Shown in pieces: positions 1 through 10,212 of a DNA stretch of 64,000 nt (position 1 is its first letter; each line of letters starts with the position of its first letter). A program made the translations under genes and the position numbers. The notes beneath the pieces were generated by a model, which was not told the DNA's origin, did not search any database, and worked only from the letters and a program-made list of their open reading frames with translations. Source of the DNA: Strongylocentrotus purpuratus (Eukaryota > Echinodermata > Echinoidea > Camarodonta > Strongylocentrotidae); assembly GCF_000002235.5 (NCBI RefSeq), contig NW_022145611.1, forward strand, positions 7,032,242-7,096,241. The letters are read 5' to 3'.

Positions 1-700
1 GAAAGAGAGGGGGTCAATCGGGGACGGACTGGTTATCGGAATTTTCGCCGTTGTCTGCAAAGGCCGTTCAGTTCAGTGATTCAGGGGCCGGTTAATAAAC
101 GAAACACGGCAGAAGAAAAAAATAGATGTGCTGAGGAAAATGTGAAAAGTAGACTTTCAGAAGACTTACCAGCCAGTCTTTTATCTTGCTTGTTGAAGGT
201 CGCAAGCCCTCAATGTATATTCCACCCTTTAATATATATATAATTTTTGTGTTCAGCTATACCGCGGTACTGCTTAAAGGGAAATCCAAACCAAATAGAC
301 CACTACTCTAAAAGAAAGCAGAACAATAAGAGAAGCACACTGATGAAAGCTTCAATTAAAGCTGACTAAATATAAGAAAGTAATTAATTTTTGAAAGTTG
401 TAATCATTAAACGTATGGGCACTTCAATTTGGCTGAAGCGGTAAATGTCAATGTGATGTAGTCTCGGACTATACTTTCCCATCTGTTCCAACATATAAAA
501 TGACTAAAATTTAATTAAAAAAACAAATGTTGGCTCAGTAGGTTCTATTCTTGTTAGAGGACGTATAATAATATGCTATCTATAATATATTTTGAGTAGT
601 GCCCCAAGGGAGAAGGAACTTAGGAGAAAAACAGAAATTTTAGTGATATTTTTGTCATTCTGTTTCTTATTTTTCCGCTTTCATACAAATCAACTTATAT
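1..700. other. AT-rich stretch without recognised features
   Basis: No convincing coding pattern, RNA gene or repeat is visible here. Short homopolymers and a TA-repeat near 233-246 are the only simple structure. Confidence 0.5.
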
Positions 701-1045
701 TAGGGAAGGGGTGAAAACTGCATTCAGACAAGGATTAATAGTCGAGAACGGTACATTGAATCGTCTTTCTTTAATAATGAAATGAAACGTCGTACCTTCT
801 GCGCTTCGCGCGGGAGGGGCGAAACAAGAATTTAAAGTCGGGAACGGTACAACGGTTCGTCTTCTTTCTCTCATAATTTAATGAAGTGTTAAAGCTTCCG
901 CGCTTTGCGCGGGAGGGGGAAAACTGAAAAATAACTTAGTTCCTGGCCCCGGGTTTATAGGGTTGAATTTGTAGACATTGGCATTAATATATTTGTCGGT
1001 GATTGGTGGCTAGTTTTTTCGGTAATCGGTGGCCTCTACACCACC
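700..1045 (+). mobile_element. Fragment of the hAT-like family seen whole at 15.3-17.3 kb
   Basis: Two copies of the family's internal satellite unit are present. Each has a segment reading gagaacggtac, then a C/T-rich block, then the palindromic gcgcttcgcgcggg core followed by a G run (cores near 800-815 and 900-915). After them comes the family's right-hand segment with gtcggtgattggtggctag and cggtaatcggtggcctctac. The expected right terminus (agcgacgcccctg) is missing, because the sequence switches to unrelated DNA after the short C-rich stretch near 1,040-1,050. It is therefore a truncated non-autonomous element with no coding capacity. Confidence 0.7.
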
Positions 1046-1312
1046 CACCCCCGCTTGGTCGCTCCTCTCCCTCGCCGCTAAAGCCTCGCTCGATCGCTTC
1101 ATCGTTTTACATACATTTCACCCCATGCCATTGTGTGCCCCCCCCCCCCCCCGGTAAGAAATTCCTGGATCCGCCCCTTGACCCCGCCGGGACTTTGCCC
1201 CTAGACCCCACTTTGAAAAACGTTCAGCGGGGCCTGCATGTAAGAGTGGGGGTGATGCAGATTTTTTTGTCAGCCCCCCAAAACGTTTTTGCTCATTACG
1301 CCACTGCAAAGA
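1046..1312. mobile_element. Debris of hAT-type element ends with a poly-C tract
   Basis: A run of C spans about 1,138-1,152. Just after it is tcctggatccgcccct (near 1,163-1,178), and at about 1,296-1,306 lies attacgccactg. Both resemble right-hand terminal inverted repeats of hAT-type elements (CAGGGGCGGATCC and CAGTGGCGTAAT on the other strand). I could not find matching left ends or 8-bp target duplications, so the pieces are probably nested and truncated. The open frames across this stretch are low-complexity by-products. Confidence 0.4.
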
Positions 1313-2976
1313 GTGGTATATGTACATTAAAACAAGTTGGCCGTGCACGGCTGAACATTATTGAATTAGTGATTTCTTGCATTTTTTTAGGCTCGTATTG
1401 CTTTCATTTGTAAGTATGGTTTAGTGTGAAACGGGTATTTCATTTGCAGCGCACCTAGATCTCCCCCTTAATTTGTATTCAGACTTGCTCCAGTACGCAT
1501 CGATGCGCAAACTGTATGCAAATCGCTACACGATTCCATTCTCATTGTCTTAAAGGTCTTGCAAAAATGACTTCCTCGATTTCTTAAATGGGTCAATATT
1601 ACCTGATAAAGTCCAAAGGTTACTTTTACAGTGCCATCCGCTTCATTCTGTAATAGAATAAAAAATGAACGGAATTAGAACACAAATAATAATAAATATG
1701 TTGTCGGAAATGTTGTGATCAATCACAGTCATGTAGTTCAAATAGGAAACAAATATTTGCAGAGAGGATGTGTGTGTATGGAGGGGGGCATTGTGGCGTA
1801 GCAGGGATAGTCTGCAGGCACAGACCCTAATTTGACACTTTATCAACAAATCATTGTGCCTTGAGAGAAGTCTAGCCCAGCTACCTACTGGTTGTGTCAG
1901 GAGCAGCTACAGTACATGGTCTATTAGTCTTATAGTGCAGACTCACTTTTACGACTGACCAGGGTTTGTGCTTGCAGACTATAGCAGGGATGCCAGTTGA
2001 GATTAATTAGGCACAGGCATTGGCGGGTGGGTCACCGATCAAACTCGGTGAATGAAGTGCGAATTAACAAGGCCACTAATTAGGGTATGCGTGAAGAGGT
2101 CTATCATCTAGTTTTCTCCTCCTTAAACCCCTCTTACATACACTTGCTCTCTAATTCTCATTTTATGTGCGCCCTCCCCCCCCCCCCCTTCCCCTATCCA
2201 CACCCCAGTGGGTATATACATAAGTGTAATAACAATTAACATGGGGATATAGTTTGTATTACTGTTGGGCGTTAGATAATTGTATCCTATTCTTTTTATA
2301 ACGGTCAAGTGTATGCCCTGAATGCCCCTCCCACGTATTTGCGATCGTGAGGAGGAGGTGGTGGTGGTGGTGAGGGAAATGTGTATTACACTGGATAAAA
2401 GGAATCGAGATGATAATGAAATGATATGATATGCTCAGACAACATGTCATAAGGAAGAATAGAAAACATTTTAACATAAATTGTGCATAACGACTGCAAG
2501 GTAATTGCTCGAAAGCTAAAATCCGTTGCGATGCCAATTGCAAAAGTAAAATTCCAAGTAGAATAAAACTGATACTAATTTGTTTTTAGAAAGAAAGAAA
2601 CATGACCGACTCCTACCACTTGTCCGATATGCTGTATTGATAATGCAATTTCGATGTGAACAGGATCAGTATCTTGATTTGGTGACATCAGCAACTGGTA
2701 ATCCATCAAGATCTTGGTATAAAGGCGCGATCGAACGTCATTACCCCCTACAAAAAATTAAACAAACGAAATCAAACGATTCAGTTATATTTTAGGACCG
2801 AAGGGGGAGTACACCCTGAAAATAAATTTGTTTTAATGCAAGGAAAAATGAAAAGAACAGATCAGTGAAGGTTTGAGAAAAAAATCGGACAATACATAAG
2901 AAAGTTATGGATTGTTTCAATCCATAACCTTTCAAGAAATACTTTAAATCCAGTGAGTCAAATTGACACCACGGTC
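1313..2976. other. Stretch without recognised features
   Basis: Mostly AT-rich sequence. There is a C run near 2,175-2,188 and a short GGT repeat near 2,355-2,372. The open frames here are short, start at arbitrary ATGs and show no family motif I recognise. Confidence 0.45.
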
Positions 2977-3519
2977 TTTAAAGGTACTATGTCCCATTTG
3001 CAGGCCAAAAAATTGAAAAAGTTAACTTCCAACTGCATTTGAAAGATTATACTAATTTAGAACTTCCCTAAAAAAAAGTGGGGCTTGAAAATGTCTTTAA
3101 GTGAGAAAATAATGACTATTAGTTGTCAAATCGACTTTAGGGCTATAGAGCCCAAAAGTAATAGTCTTGATTTTCAGACAATTGTACCGAATGGTCATAC
3201 GTTTTATGCTGCGCAAAGATTCAATCAGTTTAATCTTGGCCATCACAAGAAGTGGGTTATTGATGTAGACAAATGCTCATGTACCCTTTACAACTCTTTT
3301 CATGTATGTTATTACCAAAGAAGAAAAAAAGCCAGTCAGTCACTCAATAGTGTCTGACAGTGAAGTCTAGCAAGTAAAAAGGTTTCCTTGCACAATTTGA
3401 ATATGAGGACACTGCTAACGTTTAAATTTCACAGATAGGACATACATGACATATTCATAATTCCTGCAAAGTTCTACAGAATTTGAGGTTGGCTGCAAAA
3501 GGGACATAGTACCTTTAAA
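2977..3519. mobile_element. DNA transposon with about 28-bp terminal inverted repeats and a possible SWIM-like remnant
   Basis: The left end reads tttaaaggtactatgtccc then atttgcaggcc. The right end (about 3,491-3,519) is its reverse complement apart from one or two differences. TTTAAA at both tips is palindromic, so target duplication and terminus cannot be separated; a TTAA duplication is possible. Inside, 3,085-3,357 (+) is open for 90 codons. It contains KKWVIDVDKCSCTLYNSF followed by HVCYY, which loosely resembles the W-x-V-D...C-x-C...C-x-H layout of SWIM zinc fingers at the C-terminus of MULE transposases, with the final His absent. The inverted repeats are clear. The SWIM reading is only suggestive. 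Confidence 0.6.
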
Positions 3520-5873
3520 TATGATGTCACTCCCTCACATTCTATCCTTTGTTGAATGCAAGAAATGTCATTACATTACACATATCAAATAAAAATAAAT
3601 ATTTGTTCATGCCTAAATAATTATAATGGATAACATGTTCTTTCTTTCATGCACCTCGCTGGTACGGTTGGGAGACGGATCGGTGCCCCAGAAAATGAAA
3701 TGCAAATTTACAAGGGTACTCTAAGCTGAGGGTGGTCGAGGCATCGTTTCACAAGTTCCTCTTTTTTTTCCCGCTCTTTCAAAGAATTTTGTACTGTTCG
3801 AGTTGGGGGCACATGCGCCTTTACCCTCGTATCTACGCCATTTTCTACAATGCGTGTACCTAAATTTGAAAATGGTATTGTTCTTCCTCGCTGTTAGACG
3901 AGCAGAAATACCACACATACATACATACACACATATTGATATTTATATAGCGCATTTACATAAACATGCTTAAAGCGCTTTACATTAGTAAATAAAACAG
4001 AATAAATATTTTGCTCTCCAATTTCATACACTGTAAATTGGTTGTGTAAAGCTGTGTAAAGTAATTCAAAAAAATTGTGCACCACATGAATCATTATAAA
4101 CATGTTGAGAGGCTAAAGCCGGTGCTCCAAAGTGCGACGTTTTCGACAGAGGTTCCATTTGTGTGTGTGTCCGGGAGGGGGGGGGGGGGGGTCAGTTTGG
4201 TGATTAAGTATAAGACTAAAACAAAATCAAAGCTTTGAATAAGCGGATAACTGTTGCCAGGGGTTACGCCTTGCGCCCGAACATCTACTTTTGTAACAAT
4301 AACGAATGAAAAGAGACTTATGCACCTTCGTAGGTGAACATGAGATAACGGTTTCCCGAATATTTTCATTAGCAAAAAAACAAATCAAAACAAATCGGAG
4401 GACTGCACCACCGCTCCGCTCCCGCCCCTCCCCCGCCCCTCCCCCGCCCCTCCCCCGCCCCTCCCCCGCCCCTCCCCATCTTGTGATACACCTGATTTTC
4501 GGGCCGTCCTTCTCTATCGGTGCACTATTTTTTTCTCGGAATGGGAGTGAAATTGTATACCCTGGTGTGTACGCTGCTGATTTATAGCATTCGACATTGA
4601 TCATGACCGTTGACCCGACATTTAAACCGCTAATAAAAACAACAGACATCATGTTGTGATCCCCGCTGTACTAATTCCTGGTTTTAAAGGGTGAACTTGT
4701 TTACATCTCTCTCATAATCATACATTTTATGATTGGTTTTCATGGAAAATCCATTATTTCGTACAGAGTCTATGGAGAGCGGGTGCAGCCAGCAGGAATC
4801 GTAATTGCTACATCGTGCAAAATGTTGGCGAAAACAGGTGGGGATTATATTTTGAGTATTTGGTTTCAGTTTTATACACACCGCCGCACCAGGGATACAA
4901 GGCTGTTTTAACTTACTCTAATATATTTATAACAATTCGTTATCCTCTCTTTTCTGTTCTGCAATAATTTCAGCCGAAAACTGTTGTCCAAATATTTGTA
5001 GACAATCCATATAACAGGTTCAAATATGAAAATGATAATAACACACATCCTATCATGAAAACCTAGTTTTAATCTTCTTCTTCGTCGTCTTTTTTTCCTC
5101 AGTTTTCTTCCGTTTTCTTCTTCCTCTCCTTCCTCATCATCTCCACTTTTTGTCTTCTTACCCTACATTTCATTTTCTTTTCGCCCATCTCTTCTTTCTT
5201 GACTTTTTTTTCTTCATTTCCCATCCAATAATTGTTTAATGTTCAACAACAACAAATGATAATTTAAGTATTTCATAATTCATTTGCCTTTTGCCTATCG
5301 AAGAAAGAGCTGACACGTAATTAAGACCTTTCTATTAAAGGTATTACAAAGTTTTGATATGGGGTCATGAATTTGGTTCAAATGAACTTTTGGAAGCATA
5401 TGCGATCCTACAATATTCAATGATCGTACGTTGCTGCGGTTGAAATCGAGTATAAAGGGGCTAAATTTTCTAGTGCTTATAATACATCCAAATATAAAGA
5501 AATCGGAAAGAATCACTATAAACCCAATTTTCAAAATTTCCCAAAATGTTGTATTACCTTTAAACTTTAGGATACTGATTTTAGTCATTTGTATCATCAC
5601 CGTTATCGATGACATGGGATTTGCAAAGCACCCCCCCCCCCTTGAACTTCATCATTGTTAATATGTAATGATTACGCATTAATGAAAGCACTGATAATAT
5701 TCAGCGACTAAATGATAATCCGTTGGAGCCAAAAGCATGTAAATCTATATGTACCTAAACAGAGGGTTAACGCCCTCCTTCCTCTGAATAGACGAAGATT
5801 GCTAAACTACTAAAATGTTAAGAATAATTTGAACTCTAAAACTCTCTAACTTGTTTGACTGATATATCAGACA
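3520..5873. other. Stretch without genes; simple repeats only
   Basis: It contains a segment near 3,940-3,985 with tagcgcatttac and aagcgctttacatta, a type of short interspersed motif common in marine invertebrate genomes. It also has a G run at about 4,177-4,190, the GC-rich minisatellite listed separately, a CT-rich tract at 5,085-5,225 and a C run near 5,630-5,641. No coding sequence is supportable. Confidence 0.45.
4418..4478. repeat. 11-bp GC-rich minisatellite
   Basis: About five to six copies of ccgcccctccc lie head to tail. The minus strand is therefore a series of G4-5 runs separated by one to a few bases, which could form G-quadruplexes. The Pro/Arg-rich open frames on both strands here are products of the repeat. 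Confidence 0.85.
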
Positions 5874-6019
5874 CCATGGTCCCGACCTATGGAACTCTCT
5901 CCCAGAATCTATTAAATCATGTTGCTCCCTCTACTCATTTAAGGCCAAAGTTAAAACGATGTTATTATCAGAATACTCAAGGTAGAACTCTGTGTCAACT
6001 CTTCATTCTGGCTCGGTGT
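5874..6019 (+). mobile_element. 5'-truncated LINE (CR1/Jockey-like), C-terminal end of ORF2
   Basis: Translation from 5,874 gives HGPDLWNSLPESIKS, then a short Cys/Ser stretch, then SFKAKVKTMLLSEYSR and a stop at 5,983-5,985. This is the classic C-terminal tail of non-LTR retrotransposon reverse transcriptases: G-P-x-L-W-N-S-L-P-x-S-I-K followed by S-F-K-x-K-x-K-x-x-L. The frame is closed upstream, so only the last 35-40 residues survive, as expected for a 5'-truncated LINE insertion. The 3' untranslated end runs directly into the 15-bp minisatellite starting near 6,020. The exact LINE clade cannot be fixed from so short a piece. Confidence 0.75.
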
Positions 6020-6396
6020 AAAAAATGTCAAAGGTAAAAATGTCAGAGGTAAATATGTCGGAGGAAAATATGTCAGAGGTAAAAATCAGAGGTAAAAATG
6101 TCAGAGGTAAAAATGTCAGAGGTAAAAATGTCAGAGGTAAAAATGTCAGAGGTAAAAATGTCAGAGGAAAAAATGTCAGAGGAAAAAATGTCAGAGGTAA
6201 AAATGTCAGAGGTAAAAATGTCAGAGGTAAAAATGTCAGAGGTAAAAATGTCAGAGGTAAAAATGTCAGAGGTAAATATGTCAAAGGTAAAAATGTCAGA
6301 GGTAAAAATGTCAGAGGTAAAAATGTCAGAGGTAAAAATGTCAGAGGTAAAAATGTCAGAGGAAAAAATGTCAGAGGTAAAAATATCAGAGGTATA
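6020..6396 (+). repeat. 15-bp minisatellite, about 24 units
   Basis: The unit is ggtaaaaatgtcaga, repeated almost without interruption. Variants include gaggaaaaaatg, a few ggtaaatatg and one caaagg. Because 15 is divisible by three and the unit has few stops, long open frames run through several frames on both strands (VRGKN-, MSEVK- and TSDIF-type repeats). These are products of the repeat, not evidence of a protein. The array lies at the 3' end of the LINE fragment, so it may have grown from that element's tail. The same unit occurs inverted at 9,900-10,082. Confidence 0.95.
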
Positions 6397-6705
6397 AAAT
6401 AAAAACAAAATCATGTTTGTTATGGTTACACCCGGGTATACATTAGGCTTATCGAAAATGAACAGCGAGGGATGTTCTGCAGTTGTTATTTCACCGCTGC
6501 TTTATTTTCCACTTTCCCAGTTTAAATTTATTTACCTTTCGGCCCCAAATAGTGACTTTTTGCCCGATTATTGTCGAAGGAAGACGAGAAGGGAGTGTGT
6601 TCTTCTTCTGGGGTACGGTGACCCGGCTGCTCTCCCCCTTCCTCTTATATTATGCTTTGCTAATAAATCCTTCCGAACAGTGGTCAATGCCTAGGCAGAG
6701 CATGC
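6397..6705. other. Stretch without recognised features
   Basis: The open frames on the plus strand across 6,413-6,824 show no family motif. The second continues into the neighbouring foldback element, which argues against a real gene. Confidence 0.4.
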
Positions 6706-7032
6706 AGGCAGACTATATGGGACATGGTTTCTACTCCGAGTTTCGCGCCTTGCAAGCAATCATCAGGCAATTGATAGCATTCTTAAACATGATTATCCTA
6801 CAACATTGGTACAAATACCCCTAAAATAAGACTTAACTAATAAAATACAAATAGAATTACTCATGAGTAATTCTTATTATATTGTATTCAGGTATTGTAG
6901 TTAAGTCTTATTTTGAGCGTATTTGTACCAAGGTTGCAGAGGAATCATGTAAGAATGCTATCAGTTGTCTGATGATCGCTTCCAAGGCGTGAAACTCGGA
7001 GTAGCAACCATGCATGTCCCATTAGTCTGCCT
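6706..7032. mobile_element. Foldback / hairpin MITE with arms of about 140 bp
   Basis: The left arm begins aggcagactatatgggacat. The right arm ends atgtcccattagtctgcct, and the two arms are reverse complements over most of their length. Matching blocks include tactccgagtttc/gaaactcggagta, gatagcattctta/taagaatgctatc and aataagacttaacta/tagttaagtctta. The centre is itself palindromic (gaattactcatgagtaattc). Several substitutions and small indels separate the arms, so the element is not very recent. There is no coding capacity. I could not identify a clear target duplication, so the superfamily is open. Confidence 0.85.
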
Positions 7033-7756
7033 TAATCAATATTTATATACCGGTATATTATGCTTTTGTAAAAGCAAATGGTACTGGTACACTGAGCAAA
7101 CTTCTGGGGGAAAAGATTTCTAAAATCGAGAAGTTTGGCCATGTTTTATAGGCTGAGTTGTCGCTCCATGCATGGTGTAATTATTAAATAAAAAGAAAAG
7201 TCAGTACAGCCCCCCAAATAGGATCAGATATCTATGAACCTCCCCCCCCCCCCCCCCCCCCCCCACTTCTCCTTCACTTCTTAAGATTGTTGGACATTTT
7301 AACTGCGTGGCAATGACTACTATCATATGTAATTTACAATAAACGCTTATTTCCGACAATTCCACTTTCTTGTGGGCTTGGTATTTTGATACTCTGAAAC
7401 AAGCAGAACGCCATGTTATCAATGCTAACCCATCACATTCCCGAAGTGCGTGCGTTGCAATAAAATATAGTCGATTACTATTGCGGTATAAAATAGTCTG
7501 GGAGAAAATCAATAACAAGCTTTGTTATTCCGATACAAAGCAGAAAGCCGCCCATGTTAAGGTTGAGTTAAAGGTGAACAATAATTTGTGAGCATTTATC
7601 ATTCTTATTATGCAAGTGTGGAAGAACATCAAAGAAAAAAGTTTTCCCCTGAAAATCTATTTCAAATGACTTCATATCCCAGATATGACAAGTAACAGCT
7701 TTAAAATGAGGCCCGATTTGAATGCCATATGTTTGTGTAGTCCCATATCAATATCT
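7033..7756. other. Stretch without genes; poly-C tract
   Basis: A C run spans about 7,241-7,264. The rest is ordinary AT-rich DNA. The open frames that overlap the C run are Gly- or Pro-rich artefacts. Confidence 0.45.
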
Positions 7757-8347
7757 TTATTTTTTATTTATTTATTTTATTTATTTCTAATATTTTGACA
7801 GGGTAGCCCATTCACCAACAAGTAGTGGTCTTCCATGGGGCCCTGAATGAACATATTTACATCGTTTATAACATTTATACAGAACAGTTACAAAAATAAT
7901 ACTCGTTTGCAAAATAAATATAATCATTAACCTAGTAAACAGTAATGTCAATAGGAAAATATTAATTAAGTCGCAATTATGTGAATAAGTCATGTAAATA
8001 TTACAGAACATGCACGTAGTGTATGTACGGCTGAGCCATTCACAAATTACAACTTTGTTTAAACAATCTCTTAAATGAATTGACAGAGGAAGCCGTTCTC
8101 AATGAATTATCTAGCTTATTCCATTCAAATATGGAAGAAACAATTGGGCTACACTTATAACAATCAGTGTGAAATCTAGGCACACGTAAACATCCACTGT
8201 CTATTTGCCTTGTATGATGCTCATGTACATCATTAGGATTGATTAAGCCTACCTGAAGGTAAGAAGGTGCTAAGTTATGTGTTCTGTGTATAGTGCTTGT
8301 TACTTTACTAAGACTGGGCCAAAGTTTTTATCATTTTGATGACTGCA
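7757..8347 (-). mobile_element. 5'-truncated LINE, C-terminal 100 residues of ORF2 plus 3' UTR and A/T-rich tail
   Basis: On the minus strand an open frame from about 8,345 to a stop at 8,040-8,042 reads KLWPSLSKVTSTIHRTHNLA, then PSYLQVGLINPNDVHEHHTR, then QIDSGCLRVPRFHTDCYKCS, then PIVSSIFEWNKLDNSLRTAS, ending SVNSFKRLFKQSCNL. The order N-L-A-P-S-Y-L, H-x-x-R-Q, L-x-V-P-R, F-x-W-N-x-L, S-x-x-S-F-K-x-x-L is the hallmark C-terminus of CR1/Jockey-group reverse transcriptases. The frame is unbroken over this part, suggesting a fairly young copy. About 280 bp of 3' UTR follow, ending in an ATAAATA-type tail at 7,757-7,790. The 5' end is truncated, as usual for LINE insertions. Confidence 0.85.
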
Positions 8348-8736
8348 AAACCTTGCACTACACACCAATACTTACATGTTTATGCTAGATGATCAACCTT
8401 TTCTGATTACTTCCACACCGTTTCTTTCACAATGCAATCGCAAGACCAGAACTCAACTTTATCTTTAAATGCCAACCGCACCATCACATTCCAGAGAAGC
8501 GCGCGCTTTGCAGAGGTTCGGTTTAAGTTACATCGTTATTTATATAATGATGTGCAAAAAAGTTGATTGTGGATTACTATTGAGGTATAAATAGTCTGGG
8601 AGGACAGCAATGGGCATCAATTATTCCCTCGACATGAACGTATAGATATCAAAAAGGACAAATGACATGCGATGGAGGTAATTGCATCAAATAAGGGTGG
8701 AATAAAGGTCATATAATGAGGGGCATATTTACTCAA
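8348..8736. other. Stretch without recognised features
   Basis: No motif, repeat or coding pattern that I recognise. Confidence 0.4.
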
Positions 8737-9198
8737 AAGTATTTGAGGGCAAGGTGTCCATTCTTTGGAAGTGTGTGAGGCGTACACGTGGGTGCAAAGG
8801 AACCTTAAAAACAGATCTCAATCGGGCCCAATCGCACACAGCAACCCACACAACCATGACGTTGACCTTATAGGAGCGGGGATAGCAAAAGCGCGGCAGC
8901 AAATGAAGGCACGGGCCTCGACCACCAACGACACGCCCAAATAAATATATACGGATACGGTGAGAAATCTGCCGAGAGAAGTACAGGGAAATCTGCCTAG
9001 CCGCACCGTTATCCGAAGGACACTTCTGAATCAACGCAGAGGACCTCTGGAGCCTGCAACTCTAGCAGAATTGAACATGGATCCCGAACAAACCGGGGAA
9101 CAAACGATGACGGATGGGCCCAACCCAACGCAGTTCCTCCTCTACGACAACGGTCCCCAAGCTCGGAGTAGAATAATTGCGTTCGCCACAGAGGAGTG
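8737..9198 (+). pseudogene. Relic of a FLYWCH-type Mutator-like (MULE) transposase
   Basis: Three blocks in conserved order identify this relic. First, 8,750-8,830 reads ILWKCVRRTRGCKGTLKTD, the W-x-C...C core of a FLYWCH zinc finger. A shift of frame follows between about 8,830 and 8,850. Then comes PHNHDVDLIGAGIAKARQQM followed by KARASTTNDTPK, which supplies the finger's H-x-H and the helical linker. A stop at 8,942-8,944 is followed by RNLPREVQGNLPSRTVIRRT, then LLNQRRGPLEPATLAELNMD and FLLYDNGPQARSRIIAFATE, the segment that normally leads into the W-F-M-D-G-T-F of the MULE DDE domain. Homology ends at about 9,198, before that motif, so the catalytic domain is absent. No terminal inverted repeats were found. 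It is a dead DNA-transposon fragment. Confidence 0.75.
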
Positions 9199-9899
9199 GA
9201 TTATTTTGACGCAATGCGTCATAGTGACACGCCCTTATAAGGGGTCAAACGTGTCGGAGGGTTTAAAATGGGGATGAGCTTTTGAATCGAGACGGTCTTT
9301 TACTTTTTGGAGCGGGTTTTTAGTTTTCGGAGCGAGTTTTCACTTTTCAGGCGACTTCTTGTTTTTTTCTCATTCTTACTCCACTTCCTTTGCCGCCATG
9401 AGGTGCTAAAGCTTTAGCAGAGTTCGGGGCGCCCAGCCTATGTAACTTTTCGTGATTCCTCGTGATTATATGTAATTATTTGTACTAAATGCACTACTCA
9501 CTTTAACACTTGACTTTTGTCGAGAACTTTCATTTCTTCGTTTGGACTTTGTTCGTCTCTGGAACGTTACACGGGCTAGCTAGTTGTAGGCTACCACCGG
9601 CCAAACCGGTCCGAGTCACAAACATTAGCACATCAACCAATTAAAAATATCAAAAAATGTTAGACATTCATACATAATATATATGCAAGCCTGATCACAA
9701 AAAATCAATTTCAAAATCTATTTTCCACATTGTATTATCCTCAGGACATGTACGAAATACAACACACAGCCCATTTATAAAATTTACATTATGGAAGAAA
9801 GGAATATAATAGACTAGCCCATGCAGTAGCTGTACGTCTCGACATTCTGTGTGATAAAAGTCCTGAGATATTATGACGGCACTCATTTTTTTTGCTTGT
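9199..9899. other. Stretch without assigned features
   Basis: A TATA-like cttataagg lies at about 9,233. It is followed by a segment with repeated ggagcgggttttt/ggagcgagttttc motifs. It has the look of a promoter or of a terminal-repeat remnant, but no paired end or target duplication could be found. Confidence 0.3.
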
Positions 9900-10082
9900 A
9901 CCTCTAACATTTTTACCTGACATTTTTACCTCTGACATTTTTACCTCTGACATTTTTACCTCTGACATTTTTACCTCTGACATTTTTTCCTCTGACATTT
10001 TTACCTCTGACATTTTTACCTTTGACATTTTTTCCTCTGACATTTTTACCTCTGACATTTTTTTCCTCTGACATTTTTACCT
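9900..10082 (-). repeat. 15-bp minisatellite, inverted relative to the 6.0-kb array, about 12 units
   Basis: The plus strand reads tgacatttttacctc repeatedly. It is the exact reverse complement of the unit at 6,020-6,396, including the same gaggaaaaaatg variant type. One unit lacks the ctc step and another has an extra T. The minus-strand open frame of MSEVK/MSEEK repeats is an artefact. Confidence 0.95.
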
Positions 10083-10133
10083 GGCACCTTCATTCTTTAT
10101 CATGTCATCTCTTCTTTCATTCATTCGAATCAT

Positions 10134-10212
10134 TATCACTATCGTCATCATCATTATTATCATCATCATCATCATCATCATCATATTCATCCTGATCTGC
10201 ATCACCATCATC
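10134..10212. repeat. (ATC)n microsatellite
   Basis: Interrupted tandem atc/att triplets, purest at about 10,159-10,186. Confidence 0.9.

Noticed and set aside
6025-6414. Several long open frames of MSEVK-, VRGKN- or TSDIF-type repeats, as if a repetitive protein
   Set aside because: The 15-bp unit keeps several frames open on both strands at once. This is a minisatellite artefact and there is no flanking coding context.
9199-9660. Possible solo terminal repeat of a retroelement, suggested by a TATA-like motif
   Set aside because: No matching ends, no target duplication and no second copy in the window.
6020-10082. Regular repeats that might be taken for CRISPR arrays
   Set aside because: The units are contiguous 15-mers without spacers, in eukaryotic-type DNA.
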